From assembly GCA_019057385.1 (NCBI GenBank), contig JAHQJS010000008.1, forward strand, positions 62,001 to 126,000: a stretch of 64,000 nt of DNA, in the 5' to 3' direction. The notes under the pieces are model-generated. The model did no database searches. It saw only the letters and a list, made by a program, of their open reading frames with translations, and was not told the DNA's origin. The stretch's first letter is position 1; every line of letters begins with the position of its first letter. Shown piece by piece: positions 36,744 through 47,138 of the stretch. The position numbers were made by a program, and so were the translations under genes. The DNA is from Candidatus Borrarchaeum weybense (GTDB lineage Archaea; Asgardarchaeota; Sifarchaeia; Borrarchaeales; Borrarchaeaceae).

Positions 36744-37414
36744 GTATTTCTAAACTTTTCCAGTTACTTTTAGCGTTTTTAGATAGCTTTAAATATACTG
36801 TTTATCTTATAAAGAAAACTATACCATTATACCCTTGTAGATCATTTTTTAAGAATGATAAAAACGAGGCAAGTCTTATAACAATGCTTTTAGAAATTTC
36901 AAACGCTTTACAAAACGCTGCTTGAAAGGGGGAGATAGGTAGAAAGAGGTATAAATGGTTTTACCCCAACCATCACCCACTGTTGTGGACTCTTTCTTCC
37001 CTCCAGACAACCTTTAGAATAAAACAAGTCACTTCAAAGAAGAATGTCAAGCGAAAAGTGTTTCCTGAAAAATATATTATTAAAAGGGCTAAAGATATTA
37101 TCCAAAAGACGATAACCCATCTAGCGTAACTTTTATCTAAGTTTTATGATAATTTACCAGTTTTCTAATCAAATTCAGTTCAAACTCACAAATAAGCGAA
37201 TTTCAAAATTTTGAATGCATTTATATTGTTTCTTAACCATTATATGTTGTTGCATGTAACTCTCTATTTGAGTAATGCACCTTAGATCTGTTAAATCAAC
37301 AATTTAACAATTTTATGAACTCAATTACAAAGAAAAACCCGATATTATATCCAAATTTACGTCAAATACTTTGCATTTCATCCTTGAATTTACAGATTAC
37401 TTGAGTGGAAAAAA
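36744..37414. other. Intergenic region between GINS and MCM, 671 bp
   Basis: No gene recognised. It contains several TATA-like stretches (TTTAAATATAC near 36790, GTATAAATGG near 36950) and an 8-base inverted repeat AGAAAGAG/CTCTTTCT spanning about 36941-37001 around a C-rich stretch. The MCM promoter must lie here. The inverted repeat could mark a small RNA but nothing identifies it. Confidence 0.45.
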
Positions 37415-40400
37415 ATGTCAGAAACCTCCGAAGAATATGTAGAGCAATTTGAAACATTCTTTAAGGAATTTCGCGATGATGAAGGATCTTTTATATGGAG
37501 AGATCGTATTGAACGTATGCCTCTTGAAGAGCTTACATCGTTAGTAATCGATTTTAACGACGTGCGCGTATTTGATCCTGCTCTTGCTGAACTAGTTGAA
37601 GAAAATCCAGAGCAATTCATCAATTCCGCTTCGACTGCTGTAAAGAATGTAATGAAGGTTATCGATCCAGATTACTACAAAAAGGTAGATACTTTTCATG
37701 CACGCTTTCGCAATCCACCTGAACAACTAGCTCTCAGAAAAATCAGATCGGTAAATATTGGTAGATTTGTACAAGTTGAAGGAATATTAACACGCGCTTC
37801 AGAAGTTAAACCATTGCTAATAAAAGCGATGTTTATTTGTACAAAATGTGGCTATCTCTACGAAATTCCTCAGGATAAAGGATATTCCGAACCCAATGTC
37901 TGTGAAAATCCTAGTTGTAGAAAAAAGGGACCGTTCAAACTTCTGATGGAAGAGTCGACCTTTACAGATTGGCAGAAGATACGAATACAAGAAATGCCGG
38001 AAGAACTCCCGCCAGGTCAGTTACCGCGCTCTTTAGATGTTATTATAAAAGATGATCTTGTTGATGTCGCCAGACCTGGCGATCGTGTTGGAATCATTGG
38101 TATTCTTCGTTCTGTACCTGATTTTACAAAAGGCAAATTAAAAACCCCCACCTTTTCAATATACTTAGCTTCAAATTACATAGATTTATTTGAAAAAGGA
38201 CTTGGCAAAATCGAAATAAGTCCTGAAGAAGAACAAGAGATTAAAGATCTGTCACAAGATGTGTGGGTTCATCAAAAGTTGATACGTTCTATTGCCCCCT
38301 CGATTTACGGTTATGAAAATATCAAAGAAGCTATTGCACTTCTTCTTTTTGGAGGTACAAGCAAAGTTCTACCAGATGGAATGAAAATTCGAGGCGAGTC
38401 AAATATTCTTTTGGTGGGAGATCCTGGAACAGCTAAATCGCAAATACTTCAGTATGTCGCTAGAATAGCCCCCAGAGCCTTGTATACTTCTGGTAAGGGA
38501 AGTACAGCCGCTGGATTGTGCATTTCAGGTGATAGTAATGTATTTCTAACAGATGACATATTACCCATATCTCAACTAGTAGAAGATGAGTTAAAATCTG
38601 GTGAAATATCCAAATATAATGAGTCGATAGAATATAAGGAGAAATCAGGTGACTTAAAGGTATTTCATTCAAATAATCTAGAATTAAAACCCCGAGGAAT
38701 TTCAAAAGTCTGGAGAATCAAAAGTCCAGAAAAATTGATAAAGATAATTACTCGAACGGGAAGAGAATTAAAATTAACTCCTCAAACTAATCTTTTGTCA
38801 ATTAATCAAAACGGTTTATTATGGAAACCGTCAAACCTTTTTGAACCAAAAGATCGAATAGCTGTTGTGAGGACATTTCCTGTTACTTCTGAAAAAGAAA
38901 TTCCTACTATGTTTGAGTTAATTAAGGACTATCAGGGTTATCTTAGGCTTTTGAACGTTGAAAGTGAAGTTAAGGACTTGCTTGAGAAGCTAAAAAAGAA
39001 ATTCAATATGTCAATGAGTGATTTAGCCAAATTGTTTAATGTAAACGATGATACACTTTACAGATGGAAAAAGAGAGGTCGTGTTGGAAACATACCACTT
39101 CAACGTTTCATAGAATTTTGTGATTTGCTTGAGGAAGATGCGGAAACATACTTGCCTGATAAGATTCATATTGAACCCAAGAATGGCCTCAAATATGCTC
39201 TTCCTAAAAACCTGAATGAAGATTGGTTCTATATAATGGGTTTAATTGTTGGAGATGGAAGTATTTATGTCGATAAAAGTGAAAAAGGATATGGTGGAAC
39301 GGAGTTAAGATTCCATAATCGAGAACGCATTTTATTGGAAGAATTCGAACATTTCTTCAAAAATATGGGTTTTAACGTTAATAGATCAAAAGACTCTAGC
39401 GAAAGAGCCGCAACGTGTGCCATTTGGTCATCATTACTATATCATATTTTTTCAAAATTTGGTATTAGTGAATCACCAAAATCAGATAATATCTCTCCTA
39501 GCACAGAAATCATATTTTATAAAGAAGAATATCTGTATGCTTTTCTTAGAGCACTTTTTGACACTGATGGATGGATTTCGCAAAGATCAAGTGGTGGATC
39601 TTCACAAATCGGCTTTTCTTCAACTAGTAAGAATTTGGTAGAGTTTGTTAAAAATGCTCTTTCAACTCTAGGAATCGTTTCTTTCATTAGAAAAAGAAAA
39701 CCTAAAACAGTTATTATGAAATCAGGGAAGAAAATTGTAGGTAAGAAAGAAAAATATGAACTCACCATTAGTGGATATTTCGATCTCGTTGTATTCAAAA
39801 ATAATATTGGTTTCAAACATCCAAAAAAGAATTCACTGATATCGGAATATTGTAAAGTTCAGAAAGAATATCATAAGAATGTAGATAACATTCCTAATAT
39901 TTCATTCATCCTAAAAGAACTTGTAGAGTTTTATGGATACACAAGTCGAGAATTAACTGGGCGTAAGTGCTCATTTTCGCCCTATGAATTAGAAAGACGA
40001 AATATCTCTAGCAAAAGACTTTTGGATCTTCTTGAAAAAATTGAGTTAGATTGGCTCAGACATCGTATAGAGATACCATACAGCGCAAGAAACAAATTCT
40101 ATCAAGAAGTTAAGAAAATAATCTCAATAGAAAAGATTGGTAAATATGCAAAAATCTCACGCACAAAGCTTTCTGACTACTTCTTGCGAAAAGATAGAAA
40201 TGTCCGAATTCCAATTGGAGTTTTTGTTTCTCTTTTACAAAGAACTGAAAAGAAATTGAATCCCGATATTGTTGATTATTGGAAGACCGTTATAGAATCC
40301 ACCAAAAAACAACACGAAGAATATAGCAGAAAATACGAACTCTTAAAAAGTCTCTCTCGGTCAGACATTTTTTGGGATGAAGTTGCAGAAGTGACGGAAA

Positions 40401-43015
40401 TCAAAGCGCAAGAACCATATGTATATGATTTAACAATCCCTGACTCCCATAATTTCATAGCAAATGGCGTAGTTGTACATAACACAGCTGCTGTGCTGCG
40501 CGATTCAGACACTGGTGAGATGACACTTGAGGCGGGAGCTCTTGTCCTCAGCGATATGGGTGTGGCATGTATTGATGAATTCGACAAAATGAGGACCGAA
40601 GATCGTGTTGCCATACATGAAGCTATGGAACAACATAGCTATCATCCATTAATGGAGATATTTTTGGCAGATGGAGCTAGAGAATCAATAGGGGAGTTAG
40701 TTGATAATCTCTTTGCAGATAATCCTAAAAAGATTGTTCAAGGAATAAATTGCGAAATTCTAGACGCGCGGCCCTTTAACTTAGAAGTATTTACTTCAGA
40801 CTTTCTTAAGGTGGATAGAATTTGTATTGACCGTGTAAGTCGTCATCCCGCACCTGAATACTTTTTTAAAATTAAATTTGGTAATGGAAGACATGTGATA
40901 GTAACACCTGAACATCCACTTTTTGTTTTTAAGGGAGATTCTATTAGCGTAGTTTCAGCTACTGATATTCAAGTTGGAGATTTCGTGCCCGCCCCTAGAA
41001 TTATGCCATGTGGTCATAATCCTGGAGCATTGCTTAACACAGAAATTCCAATACATTTTAATGCGAAATCAATTGCTTTACCTGAACATGTAACCCCAAA
41101 AATTGCTAGACTTCTTGGATATTTTGTATCAGAGGGATATAGCTATAATGGTTCTTCTGCTGAACTTGGTTTTAGCAATACATTAGATCTAATAGTGAAG
41201 GATATCTCATCACTAATGAAGGATCTTTTTGGTTTAGAGGGAATTAACTATATCGATCGTAATCGAACACTGCGCTTTGTATCTTCCCAATTAAGAGATT
41301 TCTTCCGAGAAAACTTTCCTGAAGTTCTTAACACTTCAAAATATAAACGTATTCCATCACAGTTGTTTGTTTCTGGAGAATTAGTAGTAAAACAATTCCT
41401 TAAAGCTGCATTTCTCGGAGACGGAAGTTTAGAATCTGAGACTTTGTCCTATCGCACCTCCTCACCTAAACTTGCTCTTGACTATCAAGATCTTTTGCTA
41501 TGTGTTGGAATCCAAAGTCGAATAGTCCATGATTCTTATAACGACTCTTATAAGGTATGTATTCGTGGTAGCAGTCTCCCACTTTTCTCCCAAATGATTG
41601 CCGAGCAATGGGATCCTCGTAGGGAAAAAATTAGTATGTTGGTAAATCGATCCGCGAAATCAAATTATGATCATGATGTCTTTCCGCCTGGAATTGGAGT
41701 TAAGATAAAGAAATTGTTCAAGCGAGTTGGAATACCTTACAAAGGGACATTTTACCGTGCTATTAATGAAGATCATGGTATTACTCGGACATTGCTTCAG
41801 AAACATCTTGATGAGGCAAAAAATGCTTTTAATGAGGCTAAAACACATCTTAAAAATTTACCACTACCAATAAAGGCTACCCGGCGAATTCTTCATTGGT
41901 CCCTCGAAACTGCAGGTCGAAAAATCAACAAATCTGGCTCATTTATTGGCCACTTAGAACGAGGAGGCTGTACAGATGAAACCAAGAAGAAAGTAACTAT
42001 TCAACTTGCAGATGCAGTCGTCAATGAGTGTCAACAAATTGAAATAGAAATAAACGAAATTGAAAGAATTCTTGAAAGTGATATACGTTGCCTTCGCATA
42101 AAAAAAATCGAGAAGATAGCAAATTCAGGAAAATGGGCATGTCCTTATGTATACGATGTTACGGTAGAACCAACACATCGCTTTATTAGTCAAGGTTTAA
42201 TTCTTCATAATACTGTTAGCATAGCTAAGGCCGGAATCATTGCCACATTAAACGCGAGGACCTCAATCCTTGCGGCCGCCAACCCGTATCGCGGTAGATA
42301 TAATATTCATGCTACCCCAGCAGAAAATATTAGATTGCCAGTGACTATTCTTTCTCGATTTGATTTATTGTTTGCAATAACTGACAGGCCAGATGCGGAA
42401 CACGATAGAGAAATCGCAGAACACATTTTGAAACTCCATGAGAAGAGAGATACCGCAATTGAAGCTCCAATTGATCCGCAATTACTTAGGAAATATATTG
42501 CGTATGCTAAAAACAGAGTTTTTCCAAAACTAACATCAGATGCTGGAGATAAATTGCAGGAATTCTACTTGCGAATGAGAAAGACGGGAGAAGAAATAAA
42601 TTCTCCTGTTCCAATAACTGCTCGACAATTGGAAGCACTTGTCAGAATCTCTGAAGCAAGAGCAAAAATGGCACTCAGAGATGAAGTATCAATCGAGGAT
42701 GCAGAAGCCGCTATTCGCTTGGTGAGGTATTCATTACAGCAAGTTGGTGTAGATGAAAATGGTCGATTTGATATTGATTCAATTATGTTAGGACAAACAA
42801 AGAGCACTAGAGATAAGATTTCAGAACTACTTGATTTGATAAAATCACTAGAACAAGAAATGGATGATGCTGTTCCAATTTCAAAACTGATAAGCAGAGC
42901 AGAAGAGGCTGGCTTTGAACCTCCATTCGTTAAGCGTGCATTAGATAATTTACAGCAAAGCGGAGAAATTTACGAACCTAAAAGTGGTTTTGTTAAAAGG
43001 ATAAGTGAAGCATAA
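37415..43015 (+). CDS. mcm: MCM replicative helicase interrupted by two inteins
   Basis: A single 1866-residue frame. Removing two inteins (residues 369-1023 and 1075-1599) leaves a 686-residue MCM: N-terminal zinc finger CTKCGYLYEIPQDKGYSEPN..C..C, Walker A GDPGTAKSQ, Walker B CIDEFDKM, arginine finger LSRFDLLF and a C-terminal winged helix. The first intein separates Walker A from Walker B; the second lies just past Walker B, within EAMEQH-TVSIAKAG. MCM unwinds the fork as a hexamer with GINS, whose gene precedes it. Activity requires both splicing events. Confidence 0.96.
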   Translation: MSETSEEYVEQFETFFKEFRDDEGSFIWRDRIERMPLEELTSLVIDFNDVRVFDPALAELVEENPEQFINSASTAVKNVMKVIDPDYYKKVDTFHARFRNPPEQLALRKIRSVNIGRFVQVEGILTRASEVKPLLIKAMFICTKCGYLYEIPQDKGYSEPNVCENPSCRKKGPFKLLMEESTFTDWQKIRIQEMPEELPPGQLPRSLDVIIKDDLVDVARPGDRVGIIGILRSVPDFTKGKLKTPTFSIYLASNYIDLFEKGLGKIEISPEEEQEIKDLSQDVWVHQKLIRSIAPSIYGYENIKEAIALLLFGGTSKVLPDGMKIRGESNILLVGDPGTAKSQILQYVARIAPRALYTSGKGSTAAGLCISGDSNVFLTDDILPISQLVEDELKSGEISKYNESIEYKEKSGDLKVFHSNNLELKPRGISKVWRIKSPEKLIKIITRTGRELKLTPQTNLLSINQNGLLWKPSNLFEPKDRIAVVRTFPVTSEKEIPTMFELIKDYQGYLRLLNVESEVKDLLEKLKKKFNMSMSDLAKLFNVNDDTLYRWKKRGRVGNIPLQRFIEFCDLLEEDAETYLPDKIHIEPKNGLKYALPKNLNEDWFYIMGLIVGDGSIYVDKSEKGYGGTELRFHNRERILLEEFEHFFKNMGFNVNRSKDSSERAATCAIWSSLLYHIFSKFGISESPKSDNISPSTEIIFYKEEYLYAFLRALFDTDGWISQRSSGGSSQIGFSSTSKNLVEFVKNALSTLGIVSFIRKRKPKTVIMKSGKKIVGKKEKYELTISGYFDLVVFKNNIGFKHPKKNSLISEYCKVQKEYHKNVDNIPNISFILKELVEFYGYTSRELTGRKCSFSPYELERRNISSKRLLDLLEKIELDWLRHRIEIPYSARNKFYQEVKKIISIEKIGKYAKISRTKLSDYFLRKDRNVRIPIGVFVSLLQRTEKKLNPDIVDYWKTVIESTKKQHEEYSRKYELLKSLSRSDIFWDEVAEVTEIKAQEPYVYDLTIPDSHNFIANGVVVHNTAAVLRDSDTGEMTLEAGALVLSDMGVACIDEFDKMRTEDRVAIHEAMEQHSYHPLMEIFLADGARESIGELVDNLFADNPKKIVQGINCEILDARPFNLEVFTSDFLKVDRICIDRVSRHPAPEYFFKIKFGNGRHVIVTPEHPLFVFKGDSISVVSATDIQVGDFVPAPRIMPCGHNPGALLNTEIPIHFNAKSIALPEHVTPKIARLLGYFVSEGYSYNGSSAELGFSNTLDLIVKDISSLMKDLFGLEGINYIDRNRTLRFVSSQLRDFFRENFPEVLNTSKYKRIPSQLFVSGELVVKQFLKAAFLGDGSLESETLSYRTSSPKLALDYQDLLLCVGIQSRIVHDSYNDSYKVCIRGSSLPLFSQMIAEQWDPRREKISMLVNRSAKSNYDHDVFPPGIGVKIKKLFKRVGIPYKGTFYRAINEDHGITRTLLQKHLDEAKNAFNEAKTHLKNLPLPIKATRRILHWSLETAGRKINKSGSFIGHLERGGCTDETKKKVTIQLADAVVNECQQIEIEINEIERILESDIRCLRIKKIEKIANSGKWACPYVYDVTVEPTHRFISQGLILHNTVSIAKAGIIATLNARTSILAAANPYRGRYNIHATPAENIRLPVTILSRFDLLFAITDRPDAEHDREIAEHILKLHEKRDTAIEAPIDPQLLRKYIAYAKNRVFPKLTSDAGDKLQEFYLRMRKTGEEINSPVPITARQLEALVRISEARAKMALRDEVSIEDAEAAIRLVRYSLQQVGVDENGRFDIDSIMLGQTKSTRDKISELLDLIKSLEQEMDDAVPISKLISRAEEAGFEPPFVKRALDNLQQSGEIYEPKSGFVKRISEA
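38519..40483 (+). other. MCM intein 1 with LAGLIDADG endonuclease
   Basis: 655 residues from Cys1 (CISGDSNVFL) to the terminal His-Asn (NGVVVHN), followed by Thr as the +1 nucleophile of the host. Two LAGLIDADG helices are visible: FYIMGLIVGDGSIYV and LRALFDTDGWIS. It also has two helix-turn-helix-like segments (SDLAKLFNVNDDTLYRWKKR and a similar one near the end), perhaps DNA-binding. It should splice itself out and may home. The insertion site lies between Walker A and Walker B, after KGSTAAGL. Confidence 0.93.
40637..42211 (+). other. MCM intein 2 with LAGLIDADG endonuclease
   Basis: 525 residues from Ser1 (SYHPLMEIFLADG) to the terminal His-Asn (QGLILHN), with host +1 Thr. Block B-like VTPEHPLFVF is present. 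The LAGLIDADG helices read RLLGYFVSEGYSYN and LKAAFLGDGSLES; in the first, the acidic residue is Glu. The Ser at position 1 instead of Cys is allowed in class 1 inteins. It interrupts EAMEQH and TVSIAKAG of MCM. Confidence 0.92.
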
Positions 43016-43130
43016 AAATCATTTCATAATTAATCAATTAATTAGTAATTAAGCAGGAAAACTATTTTACGAAAGAAAATACTCGATATTTCACAAATAA
43101 CTAACTGTTTTTTAATCGGAGGAATTTCGT

Positions 43131-46100
43131 ATTAAGATAGAAAACCTTCCACTTCCTAAAGAAGCTTTGGACCTATTAAAAGATCATGGACTCGTGGATC
43201 TTTATCCACCACAAGCAGATGCGATTCAAGGAGGTGTCCTTGATGGAGACAACATGTTATTAGCATGTCCAACAGCTTCTGGAAAAACGTTGATTGCAGA
43301 ATTAGCAATGCTGAAGCATATTCTAGAATGGAATGGTAAGGTAATCTATCTCGTTCCACTGAAAGCCTTAGCTTCTGAGAAGAAAGAAGAGTTCCAAAAA
43401 TATGAAGCTTTAGGAATAAAAACAATAGTAAGTACTGGGGATTTTGATACCAAGGATCAATGGTTGAAAAATTTCGATATAATAATCTGTTCTAACGAGA
43501 AAACTGATTCATTATTACGACATCAGGTTTCTTGGATGAAAGATATTTCACTTATTGTAAGTGATGAAGTTCATCTCATTACCGATCCAAGTCGAGGTCC
43601 AACACTTGAAGTAGTCCTGTCTAAACTAAGACAAATAAATCCAGAAGCTCAACTTCTTGCACTTTCTGCAACTATAAAGAATGCGAACGAAATTGCAGAG
43701 TGGTTAAATGCTAAATTAATTCTGAGCGAATGGAGACCTGTAATCTTACGAGAGGGGGTTTATTACAACGGAACAATTGAGTTTGAAGATGGAGAATTAG
43801 AAGAAATCACAGCCACATCCATAAAACCGGAAAAAATTAGCAAAAGAAAAACAACAGCCAAAAAAAGAAAGAAAAAAACAAGACAAACTATTGATGACCC
43901 CATGATAAACTTGTTAAGAGATATACTACGTAAAAATGGACAGATGATAGTTTTTACAAATACAAGAAAATCGACAATGTCATTAGCTTCTAAATTAGCG
44001 AGATCTATACTAGATTTTTTGACAGATGAAAACAGAGATGTATTCAAAAGTATCAACGAAGAAATCTTGTCTACGGGGGCAGACACTTCATTACGAGCAC
44101 GTTTAGCGCAGACAGTTTTAGGAGGAGTAGCATTTCATCATGCTGGGATGGATTATCGGCATAGAAGGATAGTAGAGGCTTACTTCAAAGAAAGAATCAT
44201 TTTTGCAATTTGTGCAACTCCGACACTTTGTCTTTCTCCTGAAACTAAGATATGGCATGGAATATTTGAAACAAAAGTGCCCGATTTCAAAACTTCCAAT
44301 CCACTCTTTGCATTATCCCAGAATAAATTAATTTCAATAAAAGCATCTCATGTTTACGATCTTGCTAATTTTTCCCCGTTAATTCAAATATCATCTGTTT
44401 CAGGTTATTCAATTAGAGTAACTCCTAACCACAAAATGCTAGTTAAAAGAAATAATCGGCCAATGATTATTCAAGCTTGTCAAATTGTCAAAACAGATAA
44501 AATTGCCACAATAGGGAAATTATCCCTCAAGGAAACTTATTATTGTAATATCGATGATTTTGTTATAGATAACAGACATAACGTTACTAAACACGAAATT
44601 GATCACGATTTAGCATACTTTGTTGGACTGATGCTGGGAGATGGTTACTCTGGTGCAGAAACAAAAGAAGGTTTAATTTTTTATAAAGGCTCACCATCAA
44701 TTGTTGGATTAGATGATGAAATATTTTCACATGTAGAAAAGGTCTGTTATAAACTGAATATTAGTTGCAGGAAATCAATAAACTCATTCGACACACCTAT
44801 GCTTATTTTAGGGAAAAACAAATGGTTTCGAGAATTTTTAGTTAGATGCGGAGTTGAAAAAGGAGATCAGAAATATATTAATTCTGCTCTTATGAAAATG
44901 AATCTAGAAAAAACATCTTCTTTGCTAAGTGGTCTCTTTGATAGTGACGGATATGTCAACAAAGGAAGAAACATAGGGTTTAGTAATACATCAGAAAAGC
45001 TTGTGAAGCAAGTAAAAAAACTACTTCTGAGATTTGGAATAGTAAGCCGTCTTAGAAAACGAAAAGGTAGTTCAATAAAACTTCATAAAAAGGAATATGA
45101 AACAAAACCATGTTATGAACTAATAATCGCTCAGACACAGAGTTTATTAGACTTTCACAATTATATTAAGTTCAATGTTTCGAGAAAACAAAAAGAACTT
45201 AGTTCATTAATAGCAAAAATCAAATCAAATGTTCTGCATATATCCTGTTCAAAATGTAACTATAAGATTTTTAGATCTCTTTTTTCTGGCCGAACCGAGA
45301 AACAGAAAGAATGGGGAGAATTAAAGCATTCAATAATCTGTCTCTTGGGTAAGCAAGGGGAACTTGGGTCAAATGAAATTGAGAAAATCTTAGGTAAAAA
45401 ACCTAGAAAGAAAGATAATCGAATAAACCAACATTATGAATTAATCAATAAACGGAAGATTGGTAGTGTTAGCAAGATCGAGTGGTTTTGGAGTCTTAAT
45501 GAAATCGGTAAATGGATTTTCACAAATTTTCTTGTTAACGATAGAAATTTCGATGATTTTTTCAATTTAAAACATTGTCCTTTATGTGGAACAAGATTTG
45601 AAGGTAAAATAAGAGGTAACTGGAGAACTAATGATTTTTATGGTGATATCTTTTGGGATATCATTCGAGAAATTAAGTATGTCAAATCAAGCCAACGTGT
45701 TTTCGATATTGTTTTACCAAATCTTCCTGAAAATGATCATCTGTTTGTAGCAAACGGGTTTATTGTTCATAACTCAGCAGGTCTCAACCTTCCAGCAAGA
45801 CGAGTTGTAATAAGAGATTATAAGAGATACAGTTTTAGTAGAGTAAGATTGGGAAACCTAGTAGAAATACCTGTATTAGAGTATAAACAAATGGCAGGTA
45901 GAGCTGGAAGACCAAAGTTTGATACTGTTGGCGAAGCCATTCTAATTTCCAAGTCAGAAGAAGAAAAAGATGAACTAATGGAACGCTATATAAAAGGGGA
46001 TACTGAAAGAATTACCTCAAAACTTGCAGCGCTATCTTCTCTGAGAAGTCATCTTTTAGGTATTATTGCCACTGGTTTTGTTGATACAGAGGGTGACATT

Positions 46101-46970
46101 TACAAGTTTTTAGAGAGTACCTTTTATGGTCATCAATACTCAATGGAAGAAATTTCAGCAATAATTTCTGATGTGATTGGCTTTTTAATTACAGAGCAGT
46201 TGATTGAATATAAGAATGGGAAAATTATTCCAACCAAATTTGGTAAACGGGTTTCGAATCTTTACATAGATCCCTATTCAGGTGCTATAATCAAAAACAC
46301 ACTTCAAGATTCGCTAGACAGAACTTTAACCGATTTAGGTCTCCTTCACCTCATTTGCTCAACGCCAAACATGCTTCAGTTCTATCTGAGAAAGAAAGAC
46401 TACGCTGAAATGTTGTTCTTTGTAGAGGATAACTATAATGAATTGTTAATCGATGTACCAGATGAATACGATCCCGATTTTGAGTTTTTTTTGTCCAATA
46501 TTAAGACAGCCAAAGTATTACTTGACTGGATTGATGAAGTAGAGGAAGAAGATTTATCTATGCGCTATTCTGTAAGTTCTGGCGATTTATTTAATTTGAC
46601 AGAAGCAGCAGATTGGTTGCTTTATGCAACCCTAGAGATAGCAAAACTTTTCAAGTTAAAAGAACCACGAAAACTAGTTAAAACTCTCCGAACTAGAGTA
46701 AAATATGGCATAAAAGAAGAACTTGCAGAATTAGTCAACATTAAAGGTGTTGGGAGAAAAAGAGGGCGTTTATTGTATAAAAACGGAATTAAAACAATAG
46801 AAGATCTCAAAAAAGCTCCGATTAAGAAGTTGTTAAATATACCAACTCTAGGTAAATCGCTTCTTAGAGATATCTTTCAACAAATAGGACGTGAATTCGA
46901 TACATCAGGTTTAGCACCAGAAGAAATCGAAAATAAAAAACCTAGTCAAACTCGTTTAACTTCTTTCTAA
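43131..46970 (+). CDS. hel308: Hel308 DNA helicase interrupted by an intein
   Basis: A 1279-residue frame; minus its 515-residue intein the helicase is 764 residues. N-terminal KIENLPLPKEALDLLKDHGL with Q motif YPPQADAI, Walker A CPTASGKTL, DEVH box, SATIKNANE, motif VI QMAGRAGRPKFD and a C-terminal HhH-like KGVGRKRGRLLYKNGI. Hel308 unwinds forked DNA at stalled replication. The conserved N-terminus has no ATG, GTG or TTG; the best start is ATT 43131, seven bases after GGAGGA (43118-43123). The next standard codon, TTG 43167, removes the conserved KIENLPLP segment. Confidence 0.93.
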   Translation: MKIENLPLPKEALDLLKDHGLVDLYPPQADAIQGGVLDGDNMLLACPTASGKTLIAELAMLKHILEWNGKVIYLVPLKALASEKKEEFQKYEALGIKTIVSTGDFDTKDQWLKNFDIIICSNEKTDSLLRHQVSWMKDISLIVSDEVHLITDPSRGPTLEVVLSKLRQINPEAQLLALSATIKNANEIAEWLNAKLILSEWRPVILREGVYYNGTIEFEDGELEEITATSIKPEKISKRKTTAKKRKKKTRQTIDDPMINLLRDILRKNGQMIVFTNTRKSTMSLASKLARSILDFLTDENRDVFKSINEEILSTGADTSLRARLAQTVLGGVAFHHAGMDYRHRRIVEAYFKERIIFAICATPTLCLSPETKIWHGIFETKVPDFKTSNPLFALSQNKLISIKASHVYDLANFSPLIQISSVSGYSIRVTPNHKMLVKRNNRPMIIQACQIVKTDKIATIGKLSLKETYYCNIDDFVIDNRHNVTKHEIDHDLAYFVGLMLGDGYSGAETKEGLIFYKGSPSIVGLDDEIFSHVEKVCYKLNISCRKSINSFDTPMLILGKNKWFREFLVRCGVEKGDQKYINSALMKMNLEKTSSLLSGLFDSDGYVNKGRNIGFSNTSEKLVKQVKKLLLRFGIVSRLRKRKGSSIKLHKKEYETKPCYELIIAQTQSLLDFHNYIKFNVSRKQKELSSLIAKIKSNVLHISCSKCNYKIFRSLFSGRTEKQKEWGELKHSIICLLGKQGELGSNEIEKILGKKPRKKDNRINQHYELINKRKIGSVSKIEWFWSLNEIGKWIFTNFLVNDRNFDDFFNLKHCPLCGTRFEGKIRGNWRTNDFYGDIFWDIIREIKYVKSSQRVFDIVLPNLPENDHLFVANGFIVHNSAGLNLPARRVVIRDYKRYSFSRVRLGNLVEIPVLEYKQMAGRAGRPKFDTVGEAILISKSEEEKDELMERYIKGDTERITSKLAALSSLRSHLLGIIATGFVDTEGDIYKFLESTFYGHQYSMEEISAIISDVIGFLITEQLIEYKNGKIIPTKFGKRVSNLYIDPYSGAIIKNTLQDSLDRTLTDLGLLHLICSTPNMLQFYLRKKDYAEMLFFVEDNYNELLIDVPDEYDPDFEFFLSNIKTAKVLLDWIDEVEEEDLSMRYSVSSGDLFNLTEAADWLLYATLEIAKLFKLKEPRKLVKTLRTRVKYGIKEELAELVNIKGVGRKRGRLLYKNGIKTIEDLKKAPIKKLLNIPTLGKSLLRDIFQQIGREFDTSGLAPEEIENKKPSQTRLTSF
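44229..45773 (+). other. Hel308 intein with LAGLIDADG endonuclease
   Basis: 515 residues from Cys1 (CLSPETKIWHG) to the terminal His-Asn (NGFIVHN), host +1 Ser in SAGLNLPARR. LAGLIDADG helices are YFVGLMLGDGYSGAE and LLSGLFDSDGYVN. A C-terminal zinc-like CPLCGTRF and an earlier CSKCNYKIF suggest an extra DNA-binding module. It splits the motif ICATPTL-SAGLNLPARR, just before motif VI, so splicing is needed for function. Confidence 0.93.
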
Positions 46971-47138
46971 TATTTTGTTCATCTCAATAGAAATCTTGTA
47001 TTTTGCAAGAACCTAAAAAATAATCCTTATAGTAATGTTTATCATAAATTTATTAAATAGTGTCTCCTATTGAAGAAATACTCTCTTAATACCATTTTCT
47101 ATGTATTTGGAAAGTTTTCACCTAGCAAACTATTGTAA

